Origin: Armatimonadota bacterium
GTDB lineage: Bacteria > Armatimonadota > UBA5829
Direction: 5' to 3'
DNA length: 58,593 nt
Assembly: GCA_012522575.1 (NCBI GenBank)
Contig: JAAYKE010000078.1
Location: forward strand, 1 to 58,593
How positions within the stretch are numbered: the stretch's first letter is position 1; every line of letters begins with the position of its first letter. Below are positions 25,995 to 35,328 of the stretch, piece after piece. Position numbers and translations under genes: made by a program. Below the pieces are notes generated by a model, which saw nothing but the letters and a program-made list of their open reading frames with translations, was not told the origin of the DNA and searched no databases.

Positions 25995-27986
25995 TTATTT
26001 GTTTCTCGACGCGCTCTGCTGATCTGCCGCAACTTTTGCTCGAGCCACGTTGTCGTTCCACATCCCAATGAACTGCTTGAGAGTAGGCGCAACATAGATG
26101 GCGGTCTCATACTCCGATGCAGCGACCCCGTCAGTGGAGTCAAATACCCTGTTCCAGTCCGGCCAAATGCGGCTCAGAGTCTTGCGCCGCCTGTCCCAAA
26201 TGCTGCCCTCAACGGGATAACCGTCGGCGTCCATATCCTCCGCCAGCGTCCTCCAATCGTCGATTTCCAGCGGCATTACGTCCAGATACATACGCTGAAT
26301 GTTGCCAAAGTCAGTGGAAAACGGAACATCAAGCAGCTCGGTGTTCTGGAAGAAGTTGCGCTTGGAAGCGGTCAGAATACGAGGATGCATTGGCGCACGG
26401 CCATCTTTAGGGTTCTCCAGCAGCATCATAACGCGCTTGGTGCACAACGTGCCAGCACGGTCGATGGCGTCCTCTTCGATCTCTGCTTCGAACTCTATTC
26501 CATTTGCGCGAACAGCGGCAGCGAATTCCGGGCTTGTCAGCCTTTCATCGGTCAGCTTTTTCACGGTGGCGGGATCGATGTCGGATTTGACTCCACTTAG
26601 AACAGCCTTGACGCGGTAGTCGCGAATCGCGTCATTAAACCTACCGATCATACTCGTCACAACCGATCCGCCCTCGCCATCGTCGACTTTCTCGCCGGTC
26701 CTCTTTTCGTAGTCTCGAATGCCGTCCTCAGTAGCCGCCGATGCCGCATACATCTGAGGAACCTCATAGCTGAGCGTCACATTTGTAAACATTCGCTCCT
26801 TCACAGCATCCGGACAGGCTTCGGATTTGCCTGCGTTGAAGCTGCGGATCGTGTTGAGAGCGGCCTGGCCGGTGCAGGCTATTTTGAAGTGATTGTTCGA
26901 TTTTCCAACGCGCGAAGCTGCCACTTTCGCATAGATTTCATCTGCGCCATCAAGCAAAATATCGTCGAATAGCTTTACCCGCTTGCACAGAATCTCATAT
27001 ATCTGCCCGCCTGCGCAGGTAAGTTTTTCCTCATCGTCGTGCCAGTCCGGTCGAAGCTGAAACGCAACGCGGCCGAGTCCTCTGAGCAAAAATACGGACC
27101 TCAGACCCAGCATCGCATCCACCACGACCCATTCGGTGAACTTAACCGCTCCCCAATCGTCATCTTCATTCGCCGCCACTTGCTGCGCAGCGATAATTTT
27201 GCGCACCTCATGCCACTTGTTGGGAAATTGCAAAATGAAATCGGAGGCGTCCTGACCCCATATATTTCCCTTGCCGGACATATCATCTTCTCCGAGCACT
27301 GCAATGGCAGGGTTCGTCGTCCCTCCCAGGCTGCCCATTCGACGACACCTGACGGCCTGCATGCCATAGTCGTTGAAGAACTGCGTTCTCGTTTTCCCTT
27401 GTTCTCTGGCGAAGTAAAGATCCGGGTAGTACATTCCCCTTTGATATAGCGCGCTGAAGCACGCCAGATAATTGCTCGGATTCGCGTATGGATCCAGGTC
27501 CTGTTCTGACTGATATTTTCGCGCCCATGCAGCGAAGAGATTGTCGCCTTTATTGGCGGCTGTGTCTTCGAGTTTTATTTGAGCCAACACCGCCTTCGAT
27601 GCCTCAGTATCAATTTCGTCCCATTTCTGCACAAGCTCCACTGCGGTCCCCGTTATAACGCCGATCGTCTCTGAGGCAAAGACTGCTCGGCCATGCAATC
27701 GCTGTGAGCAAAGATTCTGATCCAACTCGACCGGGGATACCAAAGATTCGGCTATGCCGAGCATAAATGAGAATGCGCGCTGTCGCAATTCCGGCTCGAA
27801 AGACTCATAATTAGAATCCAGAGCTATCCCCACATCTGCAAAATCGATCGCGAAATCGTTTGGAGTGGTAAAAAAGAGCATTTTCTGTCGTGCAAGCTCA
27901 ATATCCCAACCGGGCATCATTCCGGCGGTTCGCTTATCGTCATTCATAATGAGGCTCAGTATTGCTTGGGCGTTGGCAGACGGCAT
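25995..27986 (-). CDS. large transaldolase-family protein
   Basis: 663 aa, twice the size of ordinary transaldolases (about 220-380). Transaldolase signatures are spread through residues 215-460: GGTTNPAI (221-228, like the ATTNPS strand), FKIACTG (367-373; Lys368 is the candidate Schiff-base lysine), NVTLSYEVPQM (402-412, like NxTLxFS), and MIGRFNDAIRDY (446-457, like the phosphate-binding GR-D loop). The first 200 and last 200 residues are not recognised. AGGAG lies 6 bp before the ATG at 27986; the longer frame to 28088 lacks an SD. Single gene with clear promoter and terminator. A pentose-phosphate or sugar-aldol role is inferred. Confidence 0.75.
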   Translation of the reverse strand: MPSANAQAILSLIMNDDKRTAGMMPGWDIELARQKMLFFTTPNDFAIDFADVGIALDSNYESFEPELRQRAFSFMLGIAESLVSPVELDQNLCSQRLHGRAVFASETIGVITGTAVELVQKWDEIDTEASKAVLAQIKLEDTAANKGDNLFAAWARKYQSEQDLDPYANPSNYLACFSALYQRGMYYPDLYFAREQGKTRTQFFNDYGMQAVRCRRMGSLGGTTNPAIAVLGEDDMSGKGNIWGQDASDFILQFPNKWHEVRKIIAAQQVAANEDDDWGAVKFTEWVVVDAMLGLRSVFLLRGLGRVAFQLRPDWHDDEEKLTCAGGQIYEILCKRVKLFDDILLDGADEIYAKVAASRVGKSNNHFKIACTGQAALNTIRSFNAGKSEACPDAVKERMFTNVTLSYEVPQMYAASAATEDGIRDYEKRTGEKVDDGEGGSVVTSMIGRFNDAIRDYRVKAVLSGVKSDIDPATVKKLTDERLTSPEFAAAVRANGIEFEAEIEEDAIDRAGTLCTKRVMMLLENPKDGRAPMHPRILTASKRNFFQNTELLDVPFSTDFGNIQRMYLDVMPLEIDDWRTLAEDMDADGYPVEGSIWDRRRKTLSRIWPDWNRVFDSTDGVAASEYETAIYVAPTLKQFIGMWNDNVARAKVAADQQSASRNK

Positions 27987-28088
27987 ATTAATCTCCTGAG
28001 GAAAAAGTTTGCAAAGCGCCGAATATCCAAAAAGAACGAATTGCCCGCTGCTCTTCATCAGACTCGGCTCTGTGCATCTACACCGCAT

Positions 28089-28117
28089 ATTGTAGTGCTG
28101 TAGTATGGGGTCGTCAA
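28089..28117 (-). promoter_or_regulatory. promoter of transaldolase-like gene
   Basis: TTGACG-N17-TACAAT on the minus strand. Confidence 0.65.
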
Positions 28118-28223
28118 CCTGATGCGCAACCGCTTATGGCCGCAAAAATTATGCAGATTCCCGTTCATTGGATATGTCGTGCCAAAACTGAGCCTGTCTG
28201 CGGCACGATACGCTCATAATCCG

Positions 28224-28252
28224 TTGACTGAGAGTGTGCGAAGTGTTAGTAT
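28224..28252 (+). promoter_or_regulatory. promoter of S55 peptidase gene
   Basis: TTGACT-N17-TAGTAT, about 60 bp before the preferred TTG start. It is divergent from the transaldolase promoter, 107 bp apart. Confidence 0.65.
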
Positions 28253-28313
28253 TATGCCTGTACAAACCACAATAAACAGGCCGACCGGCGTTTTGGTTTT
28301 CGGAGGAACAAGC

Positions 28314-31300
28314 TTGAGCAACTACCGCAGATCGATCGGATGCATCATCGCCCTGATATTTTTATTGATATCCATTGGAACGTCGGCTTATGCGGCCGCC
28401 TGGCCTGATATATCCCCAGTTGATGCAAAAAATATAATGCCGCTCTCCGAAGTAAAGCGCGGGATGCGCGGATATGGACTTACTGTCTTTCAGGGCGACA
28501 AAATCGAGCAGTTTGATGTGCTTGTTTTGGGCGTGCTGAAGAAGATGAACACCGGTCGAGACCTGATAATGGTAAGGGTGGGAGGCGGGCCGATTACCGC
28601 CCGCAACACCGGCATTCTCAGCGGTATGAGCGGAAGCCCAATCTATATCGCAGGCAAGCTTGTCGGCGCGATCAGCTATGGAGCTACCTTTTCCAGAGAG
28701 CCTGTAGGGATGGTCACGCCGATTGCAGATATGCTCGAAGCGTGGGACCCGAACCTGCCCAAACACGCATCGGGTTATTCCAGCGCACAATCGCTGCCGG
28801 AGCCGATCACAGTCGACGGCAAGACGGTAAATAAAGTAGAAATCGACCCGTTCGGAAGCCAACCCAAAGGAATCGATAACGGCACTATCTATATGCAGCC
28901 GCTGGGCACTCCTCTGATGGTCAGCGGTATGTCACAGCGCGGAATCGACAAATTGGCCGGTATTTTGAGGCCATACAACATTCGCCCTATGGCAGGTCCC
29001 GGCAGCGGCGCAGCTTCGGATATCGAAGTCAACTCCAATCTCAAGGCGGGATCGGCGATAGGGATGTCGATAGCTGCGGGAGATATCGATCTCACCGGCA
29101 TCGGCACTGTAACATATAACCGCGACGGCAGGATACTGGCGTTTGGCCACCCAATGCTTGGAGTCGGAGCTATCGACGCGCCGATGACCACCGCCTATAT
29201 TACCGATTTAATGTCGAGTTATTATTCATCGTTCAAAATGGGCTATGCCGTCGCTACTGTGGGACGCATTTTCCAGGACAGGCCGTGGTGCATTGCGGGA
29301 GCCATTGGCCCTAAGCCGAAGATGATCCCCGTGACCATCAGCGTAAACGACGAGTCATTCAAACGCGACCGCGTCTATCGAATCGGAGTCATAAATCATC
29401 CGATACTTGCCTCGCTTTTGGTTTCAATGGTTACGGAGGAGGCCATATACGAGATGCACTCCACGCCCGGAGACGCGACTGCGGAGGTCAGCTATGACGT
29501 GGTCGCCGATCAGGTCGGCAAAATATCTCGATCCAATGTGTTCTTCGATCCTGTCGCGGTAGATATGTCCGCTGCTTCAGATATATTGTCATTGCTGCGG
29601 ATATTGAGCGTCAACAAATTCCACCCTCTGGATGTTCACTCCGTCAACGTCAAAGTGCGGATTATGAGCAAACGTAACACAGCAACAATAGACCGCATTT
29701 TCGTTAAGAAGAGCGAGTTTGAGCCGGGAGAAACGGTCGATGTGGGAGTAGTGCTGCGACCGTATAAATCCCAGCGCATCACCCGAACCTGTCAGGTCAA
29801 GATTCCTTTCACCGCTCCTGATGGAAAGATTATTCTTAATGTTCGAGGCGGCGCGACTCCAGCAGGGCTGTTGATGGCGTCCTCCGCGGCGTCAATGGGT
29901 CCCAATTCTTCAGATGACGACGACGATGTCCCGATACTGATGGCGTTGCCGGGCAGTTCCGGGATGGCAAATGCGGACGACGTTCATCAGCTTGTTGCCA
30001 GGTTCCTCGAACGGGAGAAAAATAACGATATTGTCGTGCAGTTGATGATGCGTGGAACGGCGATGAATATCGCAGGGGAGAAGCTCGACGGCCTGCCGAG
30101 CGCCATTGCCGATGTCATGAGGTCCTCTCGCAACTCCGGCCTTCGGATGGAGCGCGAAGAGGTCAAGGAAATCTATGCGGATGATTCGATCATCTCCGGA
30201 ACCGCGCGATTGATGATAGATGTCAAAAAGAAGAGTTTCAAAGAAGGCAAACCCGCTCCCAAGCGTGATCTTCCCACTCTGAGCACGGTTTCCAGCTCTG
30301 GTTCTATGCCGTCGCCGGATAGTATCGACTCCCTGGATTTATCAGACCTATCAGATTATTTTGTATCTACTGCAACGGACGATTCGGCGGATGATGATGA
30401 GGACGATACCACATCTTCTGACGATGCCAAACCCGAAGAAGAGAAGCCGGTCGCTAAAAGCGAGGAATCCAAGGATTCTGCGGATAGTAAGGCCAGCGAA
30501 AAGAAAAGCCCTGCCGACAAACCTGCGCTCGACAAACCCACCTTGACCTCAAAATCAAACGTAAAAACGGTAGTGCGACAAATGCAGACCTGGACGCATA
30601 AGTCTCAGACCGATTTCGCCAACGGAATCTTTGCGGGAGTGTCGGCATCCAGTGAGAATAAATTGGAAATGGCTCCCAGGCTCAAGCGACTCGTCGAGAC
30701 TCCTGACGAATTTGTGTGGTGCGTGGCAGCCACAAAGGGCGGGGTCTATGCGGGAACGGGTAACTCAGGCAAGATATACAAAGTGTCGGAGTCCGGCGAA
30801 AGCAATGTGTTTTTCGAGACCGGCGAGCTTGAAGTGCACTCCATCGTATGCGACTCAGCAGGCAATGTCTACGCAGGCACGTCTCCACGCGGCAAAGTAT
30901 ATAAAATAAGTCCGGACGGAACCGGGTCATTGTTCTTTGAGACTGCCGAAAAATATGTTCTAGCCCTTGCTTTGGACGATGACGGCAACCTCTATGCTGG
31001 AGTTGGGGATGCAGGAATAGTGTATAAAATCCTGCCGGGTGGCTTCGGAGCGCCGTTTGTCACCGTCAACGAGCAGCATATTCTCAGCCTGCATTGGGAT
31101 AAAAAAGGCTCTCTATTGATCGGCACAGGCATAAATGGAGTAGTCTACCGGGCAACAAAATCCGGCAGTGTTCGACCGATTTTCGACGCTGAGGAGCCTT
31201 CGATTACCGCTGTGGTCGCCGATAACGAGGGCAATGTCTACGTCGGCACATCGCCAAAAGGAGTGATTTATAAGATCAATCCCGGCGGCAGATCCAAGCC

Positions 31301-32606
31301 CGTGTATTCAAAAGCAACCAGGGTTATGTCTATGGTTTGCGACTCCAAAAATAATATTTATGCCGTCTCAGACAACACCATTCTAAAGATCACTCCGGAC
31401 GATGCCGTGGCCGGATTGGATTCCTCAAGCGACAAGGTGAGCTATCTCTCCATTGCATTAAATGAGGAGACCAACGACCTGTATGCAGGCACCGGCAACG
31501 TCGGCTCAGTTTACGCTGGCAAGCGCAATGATGCAAAAGGGACATACGAATCTCCGGTTCACGACGCAAAAATGATCTCGAAATGGGGCAGGATCAAATG
31601 GGTCGCAGATACTCCCGAAGGCTCTGCCGTTGAGCTTAGAATCCGCACCGGCAACGTGGATACTCCTGATTCGACCTGGACCGATTGGTCTGAGCCGTTT
31701 AAGGATTCAAACGGAGAGGCTATAAAGATCGCGCCGGGCAGATATATCCAATATCAGGTCAGTCTTTCGACCAGCAAGCCCGATGTATCCCCTAATGTGT
31801 CAGTCGTGTCTATCACATATCTCACTCCGAACCAGCCTCCCACGGTGAAGCTTACCGCGCCTGCCGGAGATGAAGTGTGGGCGGGCAATCAGACTATCAA
31901 GTGGTCAGGGGTCGATCCGGACAAGGACAAGCTCAGTTACGATATCTCATACTCAAACGATGCGGGGAAAACCTGGACGACGCTGGCTGGCGCGCTGGCT
32001 GACGACAAGGCAGAGACGAAGACGGCAGGCGAAATTGAGGCCAAAATCAAATCAGAGCTGGAGAAATCAAAGGACATTCCGGAGGATATGAAGAGCCAAT
32101 TCATTATGGATCCCAAATCTGAATTGAAAATTACCTCCGATCCCTTAAGCAGACCTGCTGCCGTCTCTTCGACGAGCACGTCACATAGTTGGAACACATC
32201 CACCGTAAAAGACGGCACATACATCATTAAGATAGTTGCCTCCGATAAGATCAGCAATGCGGACGATCCTCTCACCGACACGTTCATATCCGACCCAATC
32301 ATCGTTTGCAACAAGGCTCCAAAGATCAAGTTAACGCGAAAAAGTTTGACTGCCAAAGAGCAATCGCCTGTGACTGTCGCCGGCGTTGCAAGCAGCGAAC
32401 TGGTGGCGATTGTAGGAGTGCAATACCGTGTTGACACAGGAGAGTGGTCGGCAGCATCACCGGGCAACGGCATGTTCGATGAACTGACCGAGGACTTCTC
32501 ATTCACCATACCAAAGCTCATCAGGGGAAAACACTCAATCGAAGTGCAGGCCATTGATGCGGCGGGCAACGCAGCAACCGAAATTGTGAGCGTGGACGTC
32601 GGTTGA
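28314..32606 (+). CDS. exported SpoIVB-type (S55) peptidase fused to seven-bladed propeller and Ig-like domains
   Basis: 1430 aa from a TTG start with CGGAGG 7 bp upstream, which gives a signal peptide (IGCIIALIFLLISIGTSAYA). Residues about 35-470 are an S55 peptidase: MPLSEVKRGMRGYGLTVFQG, GMSGSPI (104-110, nucleophile Ser108) and ILAFGHPMLG. An acidic Ser/Asp/Lys linker lies at about 675-750. From about 793 to 1072 come seven repeats of the form VYAGTGNSGKIYKVSESG, i.e. a seven-bladed propeller. Then a beta-sandwich (about 1080-1165), an Ig-like repeat (IKWSGVDPDKDKLSYDISYS) and a final Ig-like domain. SpoIVB signals across a membrane in sporulation; here sporulation genes are absent, so an envelope signalling or processing role is inferred. 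Confidence 0.85.
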   Translation: MSNYRRSIGCIIALIFLLISIGTSAYAAAWPDISPVDAKNIMPLSEVKRGMRGYGLTVFQGDKIEQFDVLVLGVLKKMNTGRDLIMVRVGGGPITARNTGILSGMSGSPIYIAGKLVGAISYGATFSREPVGMVTPIADMLEAWDPNLPKHASGYSSAQSLPEPITVDGKTVNKVEIDPFGSQPKGIDNGTIYMQPLGTPLMVSGMSQRGIDKLAGILRPYNIRPMAGPGSGAASDIEVNSNLKAGSAIGMSIAAGDIDLTGIGTVTYNRDGRILAFGHPMLGVGAIDAPMTTAYITDLMSSYYSSFKMGYAVATVGRIFQDRPWCIAGAIGPKPKMIPVTISVNDESFKRDRVYRIGVINHPILASLLVSMVTEEAIYEMHSTPGDATAEVSYDVVADQVGKISRSNVFFDPVAVDMSAASDILSLLRILSVNKFHPLDVHSVNVKVRIMSKRNTATIDRIFVKKSEFEPGETVDVGVVLRPYKSQRITRTCQVKIPFTAPDGKIILNVRGGATPAGLLMASSAASMGPNSSDDDDDVPILMALPGSSGMANADDVHQLVARFLEREKNNDIVVQLMMRGTAMNIAGEKLDGLPSAIADVMRSSRNSGLRMEREEVKEIYADDSIISGTARLMIDVKKKSFKEGKPAPKRDLPTLSTVSSSGSMPSPDSIDSLDLSDLSDYFVSTATDDSADDDEDDTTSSDDAKPEEEKPVAKSEESKDSADSKASEKKSPADKPALDKPTLTSKSNVKTVVRQMQTWTHKSQTDFANGIFAGVSASSENKLEMAPRLKRLVETPDEFVWCVAATKGGVYAGTGNSGKIYKVSESGESNVFFETGELEVHSIVCDSAGNVYAGTSPRGKVYKISPDGTGSLFFETAEKYVLALALDDDGNLYAGVGDAGIVYKILPGGFGAPFVTVNEQHILSLHWDKKGSLLIGTGINGVVYRATKSGSVRPIFDAEEPSITAVVADNEGNVYVGTSPKGVIYKINPGGRSKPVYSKATRVMSMVCDSKNNIYAVSDNTILKITPDDAVAGLDSSSDKVSYLSIALNEETNDLYAGTGNVGSVYAGKRNDAKGTYESPVHDAKMISKWGRIKWVADTPEGSAVELRIRTGNVDTPDSTWTDWSEPFKDSNGEAIKIAPGRYIQYQVSLSTSKPDVSPNVSVVSITYLTPNQPPTVKLTAPAGDEVWAGNQTIKWSGVDPDKDKLSYDISYSNDAGKTWTTLAGALADDKAETKTAGEIEAKIKSELEKSKDIPEDMKSQFIMDPKSELKITSDPLSRPAAVSSTSTSHSWNTSTVKDGTYIIKIVASDKISNADDPLTDTFISDPIIVCNKAPKIKLTRKSLTAKEQSPVTVAGVASSELVAIVGVQYRVDTGEWSAASPGNGMFDELTEDFSFTIPKLIRGKHSIEVQAIDAAGNAATEIVSVDVG

Positions 32607-32619
32607 TGCTGTGAAATCG

Positions 32620-32636
32620 GAATATTTGAAATATTC
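32620..32636. repeat. AT-rich palindrome after S55 gene
   Basis: GAATATTT-G-AAATATTC, perfect, 14 bp after the stop. No T-tract. It may be a weak terminator or a regulatory site for the next gene. Confidence 0.3.
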
Positions 32637-32716
32637 GCTTAAACAAATTGCTTCGGCGACTGATATGTGCGCGATTGTGCGATAAATAGCGTCGCGTGCT
32701 GACAGGGGGACATATA

Positions 32717-33793
32717 ATGATTGATTCGCATATTCATCTGAGATGGCCGAACGATCTGGAGAATCTGGATATGCTGAGGCAGAGCATCGGCGCGCAGAAC
32801 CTGGGCGTGGTCTCGGTCATCGGCAAGGGAGATATCAACGATAATCCGGCTCTGTACGCTGCCAAGGCCGCATATCCGGACGAATTATATATATTCCCGG
32901 CTTTGGATCACGCCGCGCATTTCTCCGGCGGCAAGCTTTCGACTCCGACTATGGCCCGGCAGATAGATGAAATGGTTGCCATTGGCGCGGACGGGCTTAA
33001 ATTGATCGAATCCAAGCCGACTCATAGAAGACTGGTCGATATTCCTATAGACAGCGATCATTATGAGGAGATGTTTGCGAGGCTGGAGGAGATCGGCCTG
33101 CCGATTGTGTGGCACGTTGCCGACCCGGAGGAGTTCTGGTATCCGGAGTTGACCCCTTCGTGGGCGAGCGGAAGAGGGTGGGGCTACGACAGGACCTGGC
33201 CATCTAAAGAGAGCTTCTACGCCGAGGTGGATTCGGTTCTGCGCCGCCATCCCAAATTAAAAGTAATATTCGCGCATTTCTACTTCCTGTCGGCTGATTT
33301 GGCCAGTGCCGCGCAACTTCTGGATTCGTATGAAGGAGTCTGCCTGGATCTCGCTCCCGGAATTGAGATGTTCTACAATATGTCCAAAGACCCCGACGCG
33401 GCTCGCGATTTCTTCGTCAAATACTCCCATCGCATAGTGTTCGGCACGGATATCGAGGCCGGTTCATCTGAGCAGGAAGCCGTCATAAGGGCCGGAATCG
33501 TTACGAGGTGGCTTGAGACCGAAGATGAATACAGGGTGCCGGAGGATGCCGATTACACGCTTGGCCCGCCGGAAGACGGCATTATGCGCGGTATAAGATT
33601 GCCCAAAGATTCTTTAGCAAACATATACATAAATAACTTCGAACGCTTGGCCGGGCCGCAACCCAAACCCTTGAATGCAGAGCTTGCGCTGGAGCAGTCG
33701 CACAGGATACTCGAAGAAATTGAGGCTATAGAAGGGGACTCCGAAGCTGCTTCGGACTCCATCAAAAGACTCGAGGCCGTGGTGAAAAAATAG
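32717..33793 (+). CDS. TIM-barrel amidohydrolase (amidohydrolase-2 family)
   Basis: 358 aa metal-dependent hydrolase or decarboxylase. Metal-ligand pattern: HIH at residues 5-7 (MIDSHIHL), a second-half His in IVWHVADPEE, His in VIFAHFYFL, and Asp in VFGTDIEAG. AGGGGGA lies 7-8 bp before the ATG. The C-terminal 40 residues are charged and helical. Substrate unknown. Confidence 0.8.
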   Translation: MIDSHIHLRWPNDLENLDMLRQSIGAQNLGVVSVIGKGDINDNPALYAAKAAYPDELYIFPALDHAAHFSGGKLSTPTMARQIDEMVAIGADGLKLIESKPTHRRLVDIPIDSDHYEEMFARLEEIGLPIVWHVADPEEFWYPELTPSWASGRGWGYDRTWPSKESFYAEVDSVLRRHPKLKVIFAHFYFLSADLASAAQLLDSYEGVCLDLAPGIEMFYNMSKDPDAARDFFVKYSHRIVFGTDIEAGSSEQEAVIRAGIVTRWLETEDEYRVPEDADYTLGPPEDGIMRGIRLPKDSLANIYINNFERLAGPQPKPLNAELALEQSHRILEEIEAIEGDSEAASDSIKRLEAVVKK

Positions 33794-33863
33794 AACTTAG
33801 GCGCATCGGCGTTGTCGACGGAGTAAATAACAACAGAAGTTAGGCAAAATGCGCGCTGAGTAG

Positions 33864-33891
33864 TTGATATTTCTGCTGCTTGGGGTATATT
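33864..33891 (+). promoter_or_regulatory. promoter of small zinc-finger gene
   Basis: TTGATA-N16-TATATT, 40 bp before the start codon. Confidence 0.5.
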
Positions 33892-33931
33892 GAGTGTAGC
33901 TGTCCGAGAACCGTTTTCGGAGGTGCGGGAT

Positions 33932-34120
33932 ATGGAGCGTAACTTCAGAGTTGGCCCGATGACCAAGCCCGGCGGAGGTCTCAAGGATAGACCTCTGTGT
34001 GAGATGTGCGGCAGGCCGGTGAAAATCTCCAGCGACGACTACGAGCGAGTGGAAATACTATGCGCTCATTGCGCAGCAGAAGAAAGAGTTGCGGAAATGC
34101 ATGAAGATGAGCCTGCCTGA
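33932..34120 (+). CDS. small zinc-finger protein
   Basis: 62 aa. CEMC and CAHC knuckles separated by about 20 residues form one zinc ribbon; the N-terminus has a Gly/Pro-rich RVGPMTKPGGGLKDRP. GGAGG lies 8-9 bp before the ATG at 33932; a longer frame to 33890 exists. No family assigned; a DNA-, RNA- or protein-binding role is a guess. Confidence 0.65.
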   Translation: MERNFRVGPMTKPGGGLKDRPLCEMCGRPVKISSDDYERVEILCAHCAAEERVAEMHEDEPA

Positions 34121-34165
34121 TTAGCACAGGCCAATATATCTTGCTGCAGGCGCAGTTTGTCAGGC

Positions 34166-34822
34166 TCAGCTCCGTCTGGCAAGCATATATATCACGTGAT
34201 GTTCGGTGTTGCGGATTCCACGTTCGTGCATCAGCTTTCGATGTATGTCCTTGATCAACTCAGCGTCTTTGGAAGCGTCGAAATCGGCAGCGATGGCGGA
34301 TGTTTCCAGGAGTTTTGTAAAATCGTCGACATCAGGGCAGTAGCTGGCGCCAAAATACTCCGGCGTCATCAGGATTTCAAAGCTGCTGTTTTCAATTGCG
34401 TGTGAAATAGCCTTTATCGAACACTGAGGCGGCATCCATTCAGGCGTGCGGCGGAATATCTCCTGCGTTTCAATATAGTGAAGCCTGCTGGTTGTGATAC
34501 CGACCACCAACCCGTCGGCTGCCAGCACGCGGTCAAGTTGTTCTATCACAGGCAACCCTGCGCACGAGCAGATCAGGTCGAAAGTGTCATCGACGTCCGA
34601 TGCTGACTTCGCTTTAATCCAGGTCGATCCATCTGTTGTCTGGCAGTCGGTGTCTTCTGAGCAGCAGCCCACTTGCAATACTCGTCTGGCGGAGGAGGCA
34701 TACTGATCCGCCAGGGACATAAACAACCATTCCGGGTTTTCCGTATCCCATTCGACCACGCATCCGGCACGCTTGCTTGCCCACCATTCGATTGTAGATT
34801 TCCATCGATCCGAACTCTGCAT
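34166..34822 (-). CDS. SAM-methyltransferase-like protein, degenerate
   Basis: 218 aa. The order of a class I methyltransferase is recognisable: RRVLQVGCCSED (motif I, but VGCCSE instead of hGxGxG), DDTFDLICSCAGLPVIEQLDRVLAADGLVVGIT (motifs II-IV). The glycine-rich loop is poorly kept, so SAM binding is doubtful. AGGAG lies 6 bp before the ATG at 34822; a GTG at 34840 is possible. It converges on the zinc-finger gene. Confidence 0.55.
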   Translation of the reverse strand: MQSSDRWKSTIEWWASKRAGCVVEWDTENPEWLFMSLADQYASSARRVLQVGCCSEDTDCQTTDGSTWIKAKSASDVDDTFDLICSCAGLPVIEQLDRVLAADGLVVGITTSRLHYIETQEIFRRTPEWMPPQCSIKAISHAIENSSFEILMTPEYFGASYCPDVDDFTKLLETSAIAADFDASKDAELIKDIHRKLMHERGIRNTEHHVIYMLARRS

Positions 34823-34886
34823 CTGTCGCTCCTGAAGCACGGGTGAGTATTATACCAGATTGATAACTTTGCCATCGCCATTTTTG

Positions 34887-34916
34887 TTGCACCTGGCAAG
34901 TGAGCTGTGGTATAAT
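34887..34916 (+). promoter_or_regulatory. tRNA-Pro promoter
   Basis: TTGCAC-N18-TATAAT with an extended TGG before the -10, 12 bp upstream of the tRNA. Confidence 0.65.
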
Positions 34917-34928
34917 TCCTTTGGTCGG

Positions 34929-35005
<77 letters not shown>

Positions 35006-35238
35006 CTTCAACTCACTCTTCGTGAGCGATAGTAGTGGCTGGTCTCTGTCCCAGCCACACAACCCAGTCATTTCGAACGTAGTGAGAAATCTGCTTTTTT
35101 CGATGTCCGAGGTCAGATGTCCGAGGTTCGAGCAGGTATCGCCACCCCATTCCCAACCTCTAACATCCAACTTCCAACCTCTAAGACGGAGATCGGACAC
35201 TACAGGCAGAGGCGCTCATCATTCGTGATCCCCTTGAC
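35006..35238 (-). mobile_element. MITE-like element, copy 5 (diverged)
   Basis: Inverted copy whose right end (CAACTCAC, then TCTTCGTGAG) directly follows the CCA of tRNA-Pro. The other end (CATCATTCGTGA...TTGAC) is diverged and stops 4 bp before the comEC -35. No target duplication seen. Confidence 0.65.
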
Positions 35239-35241
35239 ACC

Positions 35242-35270
35242 TTGTCGATGCGGCAAATCAACTGTAAAAT
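35242..35270 (+). promoter_or_regulatory. promoter of comEC genes
   Basis: TTGTCG-N17-TAAAAT, 58 bp before the GTG start. Confidence 0.45.
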
Positions 35271-35328
35271 AATGCCTGGCTGTCTGGCCTTTGGCGATAG
35301 TGAATAATTATGTGATGAGGAGGTCTGC

